A stretch of 64,000 nt of DNA from Pascua guehoae (GCA_001600415.1 BCJX01000001.1:704050-768049), one strand, 5' to 3'; shown: positions 24,743 to 36,493, numbered from the stretch's first letter. The notes: generated from the letters alone by a model not told the origin. Program-made: numbers and translations.

Positions 24743-25415
24743 ATGATCCCCACCGCCCTAACCCTCACCCTCACCCTCCTCCCCCTCGCGGCCGCCGTCA
24801 CGACCACGGCCGAGGACGTCAACTGCCGCTCGGGTCCCGCGACCTCGTTCGACTCGCTCCTCAAGTACCAGAACGGAACGTCGGAATTCGACGTCGTCTG
24901 CCAGGCAGTCGGGCAGGACATTTTCGGCAGCAGCCTGTGGGACAAGACGTCGGACGGCTGCTTTGTCGCCGACTTCTATGTCACGGGCAACGTGACCGCG
25001 CGCGAGTGTAATGATACAGAGGTCCCGCGGGCGAATGCGACGGGCAGCGGCGCGGCGTCCGGCGCGTCGTCGACGCGTGTCTCGTCGAGTGTTGCCACGT
25101 CCATGTCGAGTGTTAGCTCGTCGGGGACGACGTCCAGCGCCACTCCCACTACCTCTGCCCCTGTCAGTGCAAGTGCCAGTGCAAGTGCCAGTGTGCCGAC
25201 GATGAGCGGTGCGGCGGCCGGCACAGCCAGCGCCTCGGCGGTCGAGTCGTCCATTGCCGCGTCCGCCTCGCCGTCTCTACAGAGCGGCGCGGGGCACACT
25301 TTCAACCCCGAGGTGCTCGTCGGCGTTGTGGTAAGTCTACTGGGAGGAAGGGGAAGCCTTCGGGCCACTGACGCTCAAGATGGGTCTCGTGGCAGGCCTC
25401 ACGGCCCTTGTGTAA
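24743..25415 (+). CDS. Secreted, probably GPI-anchored protein with SH3b-like N-terminal domain (207 aa)
   Basis: Predicted cell-surface protein. Exons are 24743-25330 and 25380-25415, in phase, giving 207 aa. The signal peptide is MIPTALTLTLTLLPLAAA. The next about 65 residues (VNCRSGPATSFDSLLKY to DGCFVADFYV) match the look of bacterial-type SH3 (SH3b) domains, with NCRSGP at the first strand and three further cysteines. A Ser/Thr/Ala-rich stalk of about 100 residues suits heavy O-mannosylation. The C terminus (VLVGVVMGLVAGLTALV) is a hydrophobic tail, like a GPI-attachment signal; it exists only if the small last exon is used. Function is unknown; binding to cell-wall polymers is a guess. 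Confidence 0.75.
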
Positions 25416-27144
25416 TTGTCCAGCCAGGAGGGTGAACACTCGAGGTCCTACTCGTGTGCGGGTTTATATTAACGAGCGTGAAGAATGCCACTGTACTATC
25501 ATGTTGCTCCAGGCCACACATGTGCTCCAGCCTACACATGTGGGCATCCGTCCACAAGAGAGCGAATGGTATGGTACCGACTGCAAACATGAGCTAGTAA
25601 ACTGCACGTCTGCCGTTTGGTGGTGTGGGAGACCTAGACCTCGGACGTCGGCGTGACGGCGCATTTTGGCGTCGCGAGCAACGTGTCTGGGAGACGGATG
25701 TAAGGTTGGGTTTGTGTGTGCTAGTGTGCTTGGAAACTGCCATGTGCCTCTCATGCCTCGTTGTGGAAGTCAAGATTTGGCGCGATGGTGGGTTTTTGTG
25801 CCTGCGTGCCAAGGCAGGCACATGCGGGGTCCGATTCGGATTAGCTCGACGTGGACCTCCCGGATATCCTCATTGTAGTGTCAGTCACACTTGCCGGTGG
25901 GCTCCCTACTATGAGTGGGGTCCCAAACGAGGGAGGCTTCAAGAGCAAATGGAGGAAGAGCCAAAATGACTGCACGCTCGAAAATCCGTTTGTCAAGATT
26001 AAGACAAAGTGAGCAGCCAACGGCTTTGTGGACTTGCATACTCCGTTTTCAGGCTGTAAATTAGGTCGACGTCTCTTGCATGGCATTACAAGGTATCCTG
26101 CCGAGTTGCCATACAGATGCGGGCCGACGCGCCGGGGTGTCTGGCACCGAGTACCCAGAGGGAGTCCCTAAGGAGCCGGAGGGAGTACCAGAACGAGCTG
26201 CAAGAGGGAGACGAGGTAAGGGTTGCGGGGGAGACACGGGAGACACGACAGACAGCCAGACACGACAGACGGACGGACGGGGGAGCCACAAAAGACGCGC
26301 GAGACACAAAATGAGAGATACAAGGGCGTGCGAGACACAAAATGAGAGATACAAGGGCGTGCGAGAGACAGGATGGAGACAAGCAAGCGAGATGTGGGTG
26401 CGGTCCATGTGGCAGATTGAAGAGTTTCAGGCAAACGTCCAGGACAGTAGACACAGGGTGCAGAAGAACCAGCAACAGAACCACACCGGGACGCTCGTTT
26501 CCACCCCTGCTCCTACGATGACATACATTGGTGGTCACCCTGTGTATACGCGATGTGACTGTGATGTTATTGCACGCGGGAGACGGGTTAAACAAGGGGG
26601 TGACACGATTTTCACGGGGGACAGAATCAAACAGCCTGCTACAAGTGTGTCGAGAAAATCTCCACACTGCCACTTTCAGCTCATCATACGTTGCGCATAG
26701 ACACCCTCGTACTCCATGACACAAGTGACTTGACGCTGCCTACTTGGTGTATCCCCCGTGCGTGTGGCCATCCAAACGTGTGTGCGCACCCAAGGTTGAT
26801 GTGGCAGTCTCCGACCTTGCATGCTGGAGATGGCTTGTGGCACAATGTAGCTGAGCTTGACCACCTTGGCCTTGTGGGAGCGGGATTGAAAGGGGGATAT
26901 CACAGCGCTCGAACTAGAGTATGGGAGACAATGCGTCTGCTAGATCGGAGGAATGGGGGTGACTCTGGCGTGAATTGGACTCGATGTGACAACTTAACAA
27001 CTTGTCAACAAAGGCACAAAAGACGAGCGGAAGTCTGTCACATGTCTCTTACCGTTAGTGAAAGACAGGCGCCTTGTACTTTTTCCCGCCATGGTACATA
27101 AAGACACGAGATGGCCTGTTCTCTATCAGCTCGTACTTGCCACC
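25416..27144. other. Gene-free stretch, 1.7 kb
   Basis: No supported gene on either strand. It contains a 31-bp direct repeat near 26.3 kb (listed separately). The longest frames (26080-26700 plus, 26086-26724 minus) are mirror shadows with no gene-like composition. Confidence 0.45.
26299..26362. repeat. 31-bp tandem duplication
   Basis: Two adjacent copies of a unit beginning GAGACACAAAATGAGAG, at 26301 and 26332, essentially identical. Confidence 0.85.
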
Positions 27145-27615
27145 ATGGCCTCAAACGTTGAAACCAACTATGTGCGTGCAAGTCTTCGAGTCCTAGCCTC
27201 GTCCTAGCCCTCCCCACCCATTGCACCCTCCCCCACCGCCCCCGGCGCTCACTAACACCCCAGACCCAAAGCTTCACCTTCCAAGGCCACCTCGCCTCTC
27301 AAGACGAAGCGGCGCTCCGCTCCAACATCCGACAATACATGACGCGCCATCATCAGGGTGAACGCCACCTCGGCCCTCGGCCATCAACCCGCTCCAGCCA
27401 ACGAGAAACCAACGGGTTACCATTGTATGCTAACACCCGCAGTAACGCTGTACCCGGGCTACCCGCGCATCAAGACGTTTCCCTACATGAAATCGTCCCA
27501 GGTGGCCATGATGACCATGGTGGACATGGAGTTGCCGGCCGCGCTTCGGGGGCGGTTTGAGGGGTCTGTCGCGGGTATTATTGCACTGTGGGGCGGGACG
27601 GAGGAGGACTTGTGA
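27145..27615 (+). CDS. Small orphan protein, array member 1 (97 aa)
   Basis: First of four related small genes. Exons are 27145-27171 (27 nt), 27264-27357 (94 nt) and 27443-27615, with intron phases 0 and 1, giving 97 aa. The start is in CACCATGG. The middle exon encodes SFTFQGHLA, then an amphipathic helix (ALRSNIRQYM). The last exon gives two probable strands (RIKTFPYM, VAMMTMVDMEL) and a helix with GRFEGSVAGIIALW. There is no signal peptide or membrane segment. The relation to the neighbours rests on identical exon plan and shared pattern, because residue identity is low. No known domain is recognised. A TATA-like TACATAAA lies about 45 bp upstream. Confidence 0.68.
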
Positions 27616-28611
27616 GTGGACACTGGCTTGGGGCGTAGCTGATGGCAGTGTGGAGTGGTATTAGTGGTTGACTATAGTGGCGCTTAGGAGGGAGGAGGGG
27701 AGGGAGGAGGGGACGGGGGTCGCTGAGGGGGGTTGGGAGTGAAAGAACAGGGACGGGGTGTTCGAGAGCAGTTTCGTGGAATCGATCACGCGGTCACGCT
27801 CCTTACATCCGTATTTAATACAGTCGTCGCCCTTTAGAATGAAAGTGTGTTCAGTTGTCACCCAAAGCAGTACAGCGTCCGAACGAGTTGCACATCCCCA
27901 GCTTAAGGGGCGTTTCTTTGTATCATTTCTGGTGGCCAGCTGTGCGCATGGACAAGTCACCCTCTGCATTGTTCTGTATCGTCAACGTCTTGTATTCACG
28001 CCACGACGTGGTCAACGGGAATGTCGAGTGCCGGGTGAACACTGTCGGGGAGTCTGCCTTGATTTGCAGAACTTCGGCCCTTGTCGGACATCAAGAGCAG
28101 GGGCCAGCTTTGTCTCACAAAGGGCGTTGGGCTGTCGTGTCGTCCACAACCACTGCACACATGGTGTCCAACTGGCGCGAAAGTATGGCGGGGAGCGGGA
28201 AAGCTGCAATAGACAAGTAGACGGGATGAAACGCGTGTGGCACCCGGGACACGAAACGGTGCGAGACACGATGGAACATTGTCAAGAGCGTCTGTCGCGG
28301 ACAGTAGCGTGCACTGGGTGAGACTGGATGGAGAGAACAATACCTCGGTGATACTATAGAACACTACACGCAACTCGTGCAGTCACACTCGCACCCCCCC
28401 ACCCACAAACCCATGGCTTTTGTCAACTGCCCGCCGCTGGTGCTTGCAACATGGATGTTTGGATTCAATGGGTGTGGTTCAGGACACTATAAGATGCAGC
28501 CTGGCCGTCCGCCAGTCATCTACCCCAGCAAGACTGCGCCATACCCAGCCTCCAACACGCTTGTCCCCTCTCAGATCAACCACACCCCACACACAGACGA
28601 CCACCAAGAAC
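27616..28611. other. Intergenic within array
   Basis: About 1 kb. The plus frame 27758-28321 is open but has no coding character. CACTATAAGATGC near 28486 is a possible TATA box for array member 2. Confidence 0.4.
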
Positions 28612-29518
28612 ATGTACATGCCCCACCCCCACCGGACAAGCCAGGACGAGCACGGCTTCCCTCTCTATGTACGTCCGATCGACTGGCCGTCATGTCCGCT
28701 TGGCCGCGTACCCACGCGACCTCCACTATGCCCATGGGTCCGCTCATGTTGCGCACGGTCGCCTCTACCCTCCCTGCCAGTGTTCGGACATGACGCCGAC
28801 ACGAGCGCGCACGGGCTACTTGGCAGTCGCCGTCCATGAAATCCCGGTGGCCCCGAAATGCGTCTTGTCTTGTCTTGGCATCTTTCGCAACTCTCTAACT
28901 CTCCCGCAGCGCACGACGTTTACCCTCTCGACGTGCCTTGGGGACAGGGCGTGGCTTGTGGTCCGGCAGTATATTTTCCAGATGATGCGGTGCCACAATG
29001 GTGGGTACAGGCTGGGCAGCTGGTCATGTTTGGAGGTGGTTTTGGTTTCCAGGTTGTGGTACTGTATTGTGGGCCGCTGGGCGCACTTTGTGAGCCAGAG
29101 GGTCGAGCATGGGAAGAGTCAGGGCAACCACGGCGAGTGAAAGCCCACATGCCCACATGTCTGTCGGCGTCGCGCAGATTGTGGCTGCGACGCACGGCGT
29201 GCACGGTCCCATTGCACCCGATCACGCTTGAAATGGACAACGTACTGTATGGTCTGCGCAGCTAGCCAGCAGCAAAAAATCGCAAAGCCAAGTCGAACCA
29301 ACCTTGATCTCGGATTTCCCGCAGTGTTCACAAAGCTTGATGCCCAGGCTTGCCTCGTGCTGACGCTACCAGCCCCCGTCGCGTTTGTGAGGCGCGCAGA
29401 GTACACGGGACGCGCACACACACGCATCTACATTGACACGCCCATGTCGCTGGACCGCGTTGAGGCCGCCGTGCGTGCCCGCCTCGCCACGCTGCTGGCC
29501 GAGTGGGACAAACCGTGA
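28612..29518 (+). CDS. Small orphan protein, array member 2 (113 aa)
   Basis: Exons 28612-28668, 28910-29000 (91 nt) and 29325-29518, phases 0 and 1, giving 113 aa. Exon 1 is the least certain, because it needs a 241-nt intron; it ends TAT|GTACGT, like the TAT|GTGCGT of member 1. The middle exon starts RTTFTLSTCL, close to RTTFTFPTSL of member 3, and continues to a helix (VVRQYIFQMM). The last exon reads ACLVLTLPAPVAF, a strand with HTRIYIDTPMSL, and a helix (RVEAAVRARLATLLAEW), matching the order of elements in the other members. Function is unknown. No signal peptide. Confidence 0.65.
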
Positions 29519-31336
29519 GCCAGTTGAGGGAGGGGCTGCCTTGCTGACAAGTCCTGACGAGATGCCAGGTCGGACGTCAAGGTCGGTCAAGCCGTCCACT
29601 TGAGCGTGCACCGTTGATGTCGGCGTGGCCTCGGACACGGTGCCATAGCGGGTTCACCCGTATCCGCCCTTGCGTGCGACCACATTTGTACATATCCACG
29701 TCTCCTACGTGTTGCATGCATTACCTGATGCCTGGCGAAACCAAAGGCGACGTGCAGGCGGCGTAGCCGAGATGACGAGTCACATGAGTGAGCACCTTTC
29801 AGGGCTTATCTATAATCTATGTGATATGAGACTTTGAGCAGTGGAAACGCTCAAAGATGGTCAGTGCGTCGCCGGGAGCGGAGCGGCCGCGGGAGCGTCT
29901 GTTCAACCGTCGTGGGGCCAGGGACAATGGACCAACTGATCAAGCAAGGATGAAATGAATGGTCCCATTTGCCTGCCAGCCACACAGCACACAGCATGCA
30001 CAGCACACAGACTGTTGCTTGCACACTGCCTCTACCCCGACTTGCGCGTCCTTTGGCACGGTCAGTATTGGCGCGCGAGGCTGCGAGACTGACGAAAGTG
30101 AAACACCCGCCACCGTGCCGGTCATCCGATTGATCCGAGCGCCACACCAAATATGTATCCGGCAATCCACAAATCCACAAAGTCAACAGATGAGCACCCA
30201 TCATTGTTTCTCCACCGGCAATCACCTTGCACAACAGGAAATGCTCGTCAGACACTCACTCAAGGATGGATCAGCAGTGGCGCAAGATGATAACATGTTT
30301 TTGTCGTTGATAATCCATCCATGGCCATGACGTAGACCAGTTTGGGTGTGGGTGCCCGTCTTGGCTCCACCGAGCTCAACCCGCAGCACCCCACAGGCCA
30401 CAGGTAGACGACAGCACACATACTGGCGCCCGTGTGTCAGGGGTGTGCTCATCACACAAGGTGGGGCCGACATGTTCGGGGTCATGTTCGTGTTCGTGTT
30501 CGAGGGACAGGCGTATCCAGCTGGGGTCAGCTGGGGTGCTTTATCGAGTGCCGTGCTGGAGTTGGAGTTGGAGTTGGGCGGCTGGGGGCCGAGTTTTAGC
30601 CGGCAGTGTGCGGTAATCAAGCATGGGCCTGCCCCTTGTTCTCACATCCTCCCGTTCCTCATCTCTATCCCAGAATGCCCATGTTTGTTGTTTATGCATG
30701 GCCCACCTTTGACCACCTCGTGACCTGTACCCTTTGCTATCCATACCCCTTGCGCAGTCGACTCACCCCGACGCCCCGTGGGCAATTACCAGCCAGTTCC
30801 TGTCGTTCCCTGCGGGTGCCCCATCGGCGTCGTGTGTGCAGTAGTGTGCGTTTCCACATGTGCGTTGGGGGTTGGGGACGCACAGATGCGCACGGGGCGC
30901 GCTTGGCACCATGTCGGTGGAAATGAAATGACAGTGCGCGTGTGCGTGCGTGTACGCATGTGCATGTTGCCATGCTGCTGCTGCGAGGTACAAAACGGCA
31001 CACGAGCGTACACGTTGATGGGGTCATCGTTGCTTGTTACACAACAACATTCGTGATTCCGTCTACTTTTACTTGTCTTCTTGGCTTCCGACCTCACCAC
31101 ACTCCTTTACATTCCCCACTCGTCTCCCCAGCGGAGCTCTTGCCTTTCGTCAACATTCTCTCAACTCCTCGACTCGACCTCTCGAATCGACCTCTTAAGA
31201 ACTCATCCCATCACCTCTCCACCTCTCCACTCCAACTCCAACTCCTCCCCACCTCCTCTCGACTCCACCTCTGAAGGTCACTTGACACCACCTCTTAGAC
31301 CCACCTCACCCACCTCTCCACTACCACACGAGCACA
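29519..31336. other. Intergenic within array, 1.8 kb
   Basis: No gene supported. I looked here for a decayed fifth copy of the array gene and did not find one. The 250 bp before member 3 are strongly pyrimidine-rich (CCACCTCTCCACTCC words), probably its leader. Confidence 0.4.
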
Positions 31337-31828
31337 ATGTCACACTGGGTGTCTCCCGAAGCTGTGAGTCCCACACCACCGCGTCCCGAGCTCCACTTCC
31401 AGAGCTCCGCGAGCGCCGAGAGTACTAGCTTTCCACAGCACCGAGCCCATACACACTCGACGCTCACTGACACCAGCGCACCACCTTCACGTTCCCCACC
31501 AGCCTCAACCCGGCCCAGTGGCGTACCCTCGAGGGGTACATTCTCGCCTACATGCTCCAGGAGGGCAGTGAGTACAAACCGAGTGTGGCGAATTGCGGCT
31601 TTCGCCACAGGCACCGGCACATCCACATGCCATCAGCGCCACCCCCATCCACCATACTCTACTCTCGTCCCGCTAGCTTCGCTCACACCAGTGTGGCCGT
31701 CGACGGTCCGCCACGAGGCCGGCGCCGCCACCCACGTGCACCTCCGCACGGGCGCGTCGTGGAGCGGCCGCTTCGAGGCCGACGTGTGCACCATTATCCG
31801 CCAGGTGACGACCAGCACCGAGGAGTGA
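31337..31828 (+). CDS. Small orphan protein, array member 3 (89 aa)
   Basis: Exons 31337-31363 (27 nt), 31477-31567 (91 nt) and 31677-31828, phases 0 and 1, giving 89 aa. The first exon has exactly the length of that in member 1, and the middle exon exactly the length of those in members 2 and 4. The middle exon encodes RTTFTFPTSLNPAQWRTLEG and YILAYML. The last exon gives THVHLRTGASWSGRFEADV and CTIIRQV; GRFE is shared with member 1. It is the shortest copy. Its protein has no membrane segment and no signal peptide. Function unknown. Confidence 0.7.
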   Translation: MSHWVSPEAVSPTPPRPELHFQSSASAESTSFPQHRAHTHSTLTDTSAPPSRSPPASTRPSGVPSRGTFSPTCSRRAVSTNRVWRIAAFATGTGTSTCHQRHPHPPYSTLVPLASLTPVWPSTVRHEAGAATHVHLRTGASWSGRFEADVCTIIRQVTTSTEE

Positions 31829-32459
31829 GTAACCGTCGGCGCGTCAGCGCTGACAGAGAGAATTTCAATGAGCACGACGCGCTGCTAGTCACCGCGTAGC
31901 GTCACCACCGTCACCGTCACCGAGCACCACCACCCCGACCTGCGCGCGGGGGTACGTATGCGTGGTCGAAATCCCAGTGCACCGCCCACCGCCACAGCCG
32001 TCCCCCAAAGACCCAGTGGCGCTGGCGCCGCTCCCTCCGATGTGGCCGGGTGGCGCGGGGTTTGTGGCCCGAGAAGAAGGCCGTCGCGGGCGACGGATGT
32101 ATTGTAGCGCTCCCTGCCATGTATTGGTATTGGTATTCCACCGTGTTGGGCGTTGAGAGCGTTGAGAGTTGGCATTGTTGGGGGTCTTGCCACCGTCTCG
32201 TCCGGCCATCCCGTCTCCCATCCATCTCGCATCTCCTCCATCTCCTCCGTCTCCATCTCCCCCATCGCCTCCATCCCATCCATCTTCTCCATCCCATCGG
32301 TCTCTTCTCATCCATACCATCCGTCTCTTCTCGTCCCATCTCGCCGTCCCATCCAACCACGCACACAACCCCAAGCCCAAGCCCAACCCCACAGCCCCAA
32401 CCCACAGCCCCACCCACACCACCACGCACAAACCCCACCCCCACTACCACCTCGGCCCC
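31829..32459. other. Intergenic within array
   Basis: About 630 bp. The second half (32190-32450) is a C/CT-rich tract with CCATC and CTCC words, a probable leader of member 4. Frames across it are low-complexity and not called. Confidence 0.45.
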
Positions 32460-33602
32460 ATGCTCAAAGCCCTCCGGGCCAAGACACGCGCCCTCGCCGC
32501 CCTCGCCGCCCTGGCCCTCGCGCCGCCCAAGCCCCAGCCCCCACCGGCAGACACAAAGCCGCGCGCGCCCGTCACGCCCGTCGTCTACCTCCCGGGCACG
32601 CAAGAGGTGCGCCCCCGACCCCACTTTGGTTGGGTGCTGACCCCAGACGACGCGGTGCTGGTTCATGCGCACGCTCGACGACGTGCAGTGGGGCGAGCTG
32701 CTGAATGCCGTCCATGAAATGTGCGAGGAGAGACAATGTGAGTTGTGAGGTGTGCGTGCGGGCTGGGGGTGGGGGNNNNNNNNNNNNNNNNNNNNNNNNN
32801 NNNNNNNNNNNNNNNNNNNNNNNNNNNNNNNNNNNNNNNNNNNNNNNNNNNNNNNNNNNNNNNNNNNNNNNNNNNNNNNNNNNNNNNNNNNNNNNNNNNN
32901 NNNNNNNNNNNNNNNNNNNNNNNNNNNNNNNNNNNNNNNNNNNNNNNNNNNNNNNNNNNNNNNNNNNNNNNNNNNNNNNNNNNNNNNNNNNNNNNNNNNN
33001 NNNNNNNNNNNNNNNNNNNNNNNNNNNNNNNNNNNNNNNNNNNNNNNNNNNNNNNNNNNNNNNNNNNNNNNNNNNNNNNNNNNNNNNNNNNNNNNNNNNN
33101 NNNNNNNNNNNNNNNNNNNNNNNNNNNNNNNNNNNNNNNNNNNNNNNNNNNNNNNNNNNNNNNNNNNNNNNNNNNNNNNNNNNNNNNNNNNNNNNNNNNN
33201 NNNNNNNNNNNNNNNNNNNNNNNNNNNNNNNNNNNNNNNNNNNNNNNNNNNNNNNNNNNNNNNNNNNNNNNNNNNNNNNNNNNNNNNNNNNNNNNNNNNN
33301 NNNNNNNNNNNNNNNNNNNNNNNNNNNNNNNNNNNNNNNNNNNNNNNNNNNNNNNNNNNNNNNNNNNNNNNNNNNNNNNNNNNNNNNNNNNNNNNNNNNN
33401 NNNNNNGCCCCACTAACACCCAGTACCCCTCCTCGGCATCCACCGCGGCCTAACCGTCGCGTCCGTCTTCGGCATCGACCAGCCCGTCACCGACATGTTC
33501 CTCACCACCCCGCGGTTCTTCGAGGGCCGCACAGAGTTCCGCGCGGCGCTCATGTCGGCTATTCATGCCGTGTACCCGCCGTGGGAGCGGACGTTTACGT
33601 GA
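32460..33602 (+). CDS. Small orphan protein, array member 4, interrupted by assembly gap (138 aa)
   Basis: Exons 32460-32606, 32647-32737 (91 nt) and 33424-33602, phases 0 and 1, giving 138 aa. The N terminus is longer than in its relatives and has an Arg/Ala-rich start (MLKALRAKTRALAALAALAL) followed by a proline-rich stretch, possibly an organelle-targeting or signal sequence. The middle exon ends WFMRTLDDVQWGELL and VHEMCEERQ, parallel to member 3. The last exon has VASVFGIDQPV, DMFLTTPRFFEGRTEF and a helix ending PPWERT. The run of N lies wholly inside the second intron if this is one gene. The alternative is that exons 1-2 and exon 3 belong to two different copies with more sequence lost between them. 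Confidence 0.55.
32776..33406. other. Assembly gap (run of N)
   Basis: 631 undetermined bases directly inside the small-gene array. Its true length is unknown. Gaps at tandem families often hide further copies. Confidence 0.99.
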
Positions 33603-34140
33603 GTGCGAGTACGGGGTCAGTCTTGGGTGCAGGGGGCAAAGGGGGGCCGGGGCTGTGGGGGAGGGTTGAGGGAGTTAGCACTCGGGGGTGGGACGGTTGA
33701 GGCAGTCAGCCGGGGGTGGGCTGAGGCAGTCAGTACGGTTGCGGCCAATAGAGGTGCGGCGGTCCGTGTCTAGACGTGCTGCCATACACCGCAGCGGACC
33801 TCCCGACGGGCTCGGTACGCCGCAGCGGGATTCCAGAGGTTGGGCGGTGCAGCGTACCTCGGTTAGACGTGCTGCGGTACGCAGCGCCACTCTGACAGCG
33901 TGCTCGGCCAGCATAACCCCGTCAGTGCGGCACCGTGCATGAGCCAATCTTGTCCATTCGGTGCTTTCTAGACGTGCAGCGATACCCAGCGCTTGCTTGA
34001 ACCAGTCAAAGGTAGTGGAACCGAACCTGACGACAGGATCCAATTCGGCATACGCGACAAGGGCCACCCGGCGCCCCCGAGGGCGGCGCCTGTACCGGGG
34101 GCCATCCCCACAGACGCCGAGGGGTACGACGACGGCGGCA

Positions 34141-34220
34141 ACGGGGATGGGGATGAGGATGGGGCGGGGCACGGGGATGGGAATGAGGATGGGGCGGGGC
34201 ACGGGGATGGGAACGGGGAC
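34141..34220. repeat. 30-bp G-rich tandem repeat (about 2.5 copies)
   Basis: Units of GGGGATGGGAATGAGGATGG followed by GGCGGGGCAC, period 30. Confidence 0.8.
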
Positions 34221-35071
34221 GTGGACGTGGACGGCCGACACGACAGGCGGGACGAGCAGCACGAGGTGCACGAGCACGGACAGGATAAGCCGTTGCCGCT
34301 GACGCCCACGACGGCCAGGACGCCGCGGTGGCGCACACACCCGGTGTATGTCTAGTGCTCGCCGGTCTGCTGTCGCTAGTGTTGCTGCCGGTGGCTGGTC
34401 CACGTGCAGTCGCTGGGGTCATGTCGGGTGTGGGTACCGTGCCGTACCGTACCGTATGTTATTGGGTGTATGCACAGAGTCGAGATTGGCGGAAATGTTT
34501 GGCTCCAGATGACGCTCCACGTGCCATATGTCGATGCCCGACGAGGACACGTGCCCAGTCACTATTCTGCACGGTCAATGCCCATGGTCGACAAACGCAG
34601 CGTGCAATCGAGGTGCGCGAGGTGGGTAGATGTACTGTACATTCGGCATACCTATTCACTCGTACTTGGACCCAGACTGGGTCGGCACGCGTCCGCCCCC
34701 GCCCCGGCCCCCTTGTTGACAGTACCCGACCGGGGAGCGAGCGAGTGCCTCTGATAACCCACCGTCGTCGCCCACGCGCCCGCTGCTCCAAGCACTCCAA
34801 CGATCCATTTCCAGCCGTACAGTACAGCCTCAGAGCTGCGGTATCCTAGACTCTGGATCACCTCTACAGTACCTCCTCCCTCTCCCCCGGGTACGACCCA
34901 CGCTACTTATTCCCGTGCCAAACTCGCGACTCGGTCCCAAACGAGCGCTCGCTCCATTCGAGGCCGAAATCGCCACAACCACAACGCCCCGCCCTGTAAA
35001 CGTCAAATGTGCCACATTGACACTAGACTCTGGCACCCGGCACCAGGGTGCACGCCAAGCCTGTCCAGAAC

Positions 35072-35114
35072 AAGTCCCAAGTCCCAAGTCCCAAGTCCCA
35101 AGTCCAAAGTCCCA
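35072..35114. repeat. 7-bp repeat AAGTCCC (about 6 copies)
   Basis: Head-to-tail AAGTCCC units with one variant copy (AAAGTCCC). Confidence 0.85.
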
Positions 35115-36234
35115 GCCACCCGTCGGCGCGGCGCGGGGCTTGGCACCCCCTTGCCCCAGCACGCCAAGGACTAGTCGGCATCGGGCGAATCGCGTGCGTG
35201 CGGATACAAAGTCTACCTCGCCGCCTGGGGTTTCTGCCTCTGCCTCTCTTTGCCTTTTCTGCCTTTGCCTCCCCCGGCCTTGGCCTACCCTGCTGCCCCG
35301 CACTCGTTGTCTCGGAGTCTCCAGGACACGGAGCCACGAGGCTAGGCTTGGAAGGCTTGGAAGGCTTCGCGTGCTGCGCCACAAGCCAAGCCTAAACCGT
35401 GCCCACTTGATCCCCACTGTCATCATCGTGATTACCATTATGGCCATTCCATTCGCCCCTCTGCCAGCTCTAGCACGTTGTCGATCCAAGCGTCAACTCG
35501 TCTTTGGTGTCTGTAAATGCCAATCAACTGCTAGTGGCCGATATCGACGAGCGACCTTTTCGTCCAATGCCATCAAACGCAGCTCATTTGGGTCGGGGCT
35601 GGTAGCGCCGCTGCAATGTACGGTAGAGCACAGTCGCAAACTCGTGTCATTGTGACGGTCTCCGCTGGCCCAAGACGGTGCCAAGACAATGTCGATCAAC
35701 TGCCGGCACTGGAGGCTGTCCCTTCAGGCTACTGCACCAGGTGTAACCGCAGCGCAGGCAGGCAGGCGTCGCCGGCCTCTGCAATCCCCACCCGGCCCTG
35801 CTCCCCAGCCGGCGCCAAGAGAGTGGGTCGTGTGATGATCTGGGCCTGGCTTGGGTGCCAGCTCGTGCCATGCCGCCCTCGACGCTCGTACCCACCTTGC
35901 GCTGGCCACTGTCACCGTCACCAGCACCGTCCACCATCACTGGCCGCGCCACCGTCAACCGTCACTGGCCACTCGCCACTGTTCCAAAGCTACCGTCGCG
36001 AGCAACTTGCGACTCGATGCAGCTGCCAACGGCAGGCGTGTGCAGCTGGCCACCACTACGCTGTTCCAAGCTGCCGCGACAAACTTGCACCTACTGTAGC
36101 TCCACCTGCCTGCAAGTGGCAGCACTTACACTTTGCTCGATTTCATTTTGTACAGCAGTTGTTCCAGCGCTGCCATGCTGCCAGGTGCCATGGCGCGTGT
36201 GAGTACGCTCGCTGGCCACATAAACATAGCCCAC

Positions 36235-36430
36235 ATGGACCACACAAACTCACATAGAGCACACAAACTCACATAGACCACATAGACCACATAGACCACA
36301 TAGACCACATAGACCACATAGACCACAAAGACCACATAGACCACATAGACCACATAGACGACACAAACTCACATAGACCACATCGACCGCATAAACCCAC
36401 ATAAACCACACAAAACCATAAAAACCACAT
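36235..36430. repeat. Minisatellite of 9-bp ACATAGACC units
   Basis: Perfect core at about 36271-36359. Degenerate units on both sides vary as CACAAACTC and ATAAACCAC. On the minus strand it reads as a (VVY)n frame, which is an artefact of the repeat. Confidence 0.9.
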
Positions 36431-36493
36431 ATGCATAACAACCAGTGCCGCCTCTACCCCAACATGACCACCCTAAAATACATGCAAACAGCT

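Larger units (their letters stand above)
33603..36493. other. Gene-free, repeat-bearing stretch, 2.9 kb
   Basis: No supported gene on either strand. Open frames here (for example 34915-35655 plus, 34830-35489 minus) are mirror shadows in GC-rich DNA. Three tandem-repeat tracts are listed separately. Confidence 0.5.

Noticed and set aside
29519..31336. A fifth, decayed copy of the small-gene family
   Set aside because: I searched by eye for the 91-nt middle exon between acceptor and phase-1 donor and found no convincing match on either strand.
36235..36430. Regularly spaced ACATAGACC units as a possible CRISPR array
   Set aside because: Units are directly adjacent with no unique spacers; this is a minisatellite.
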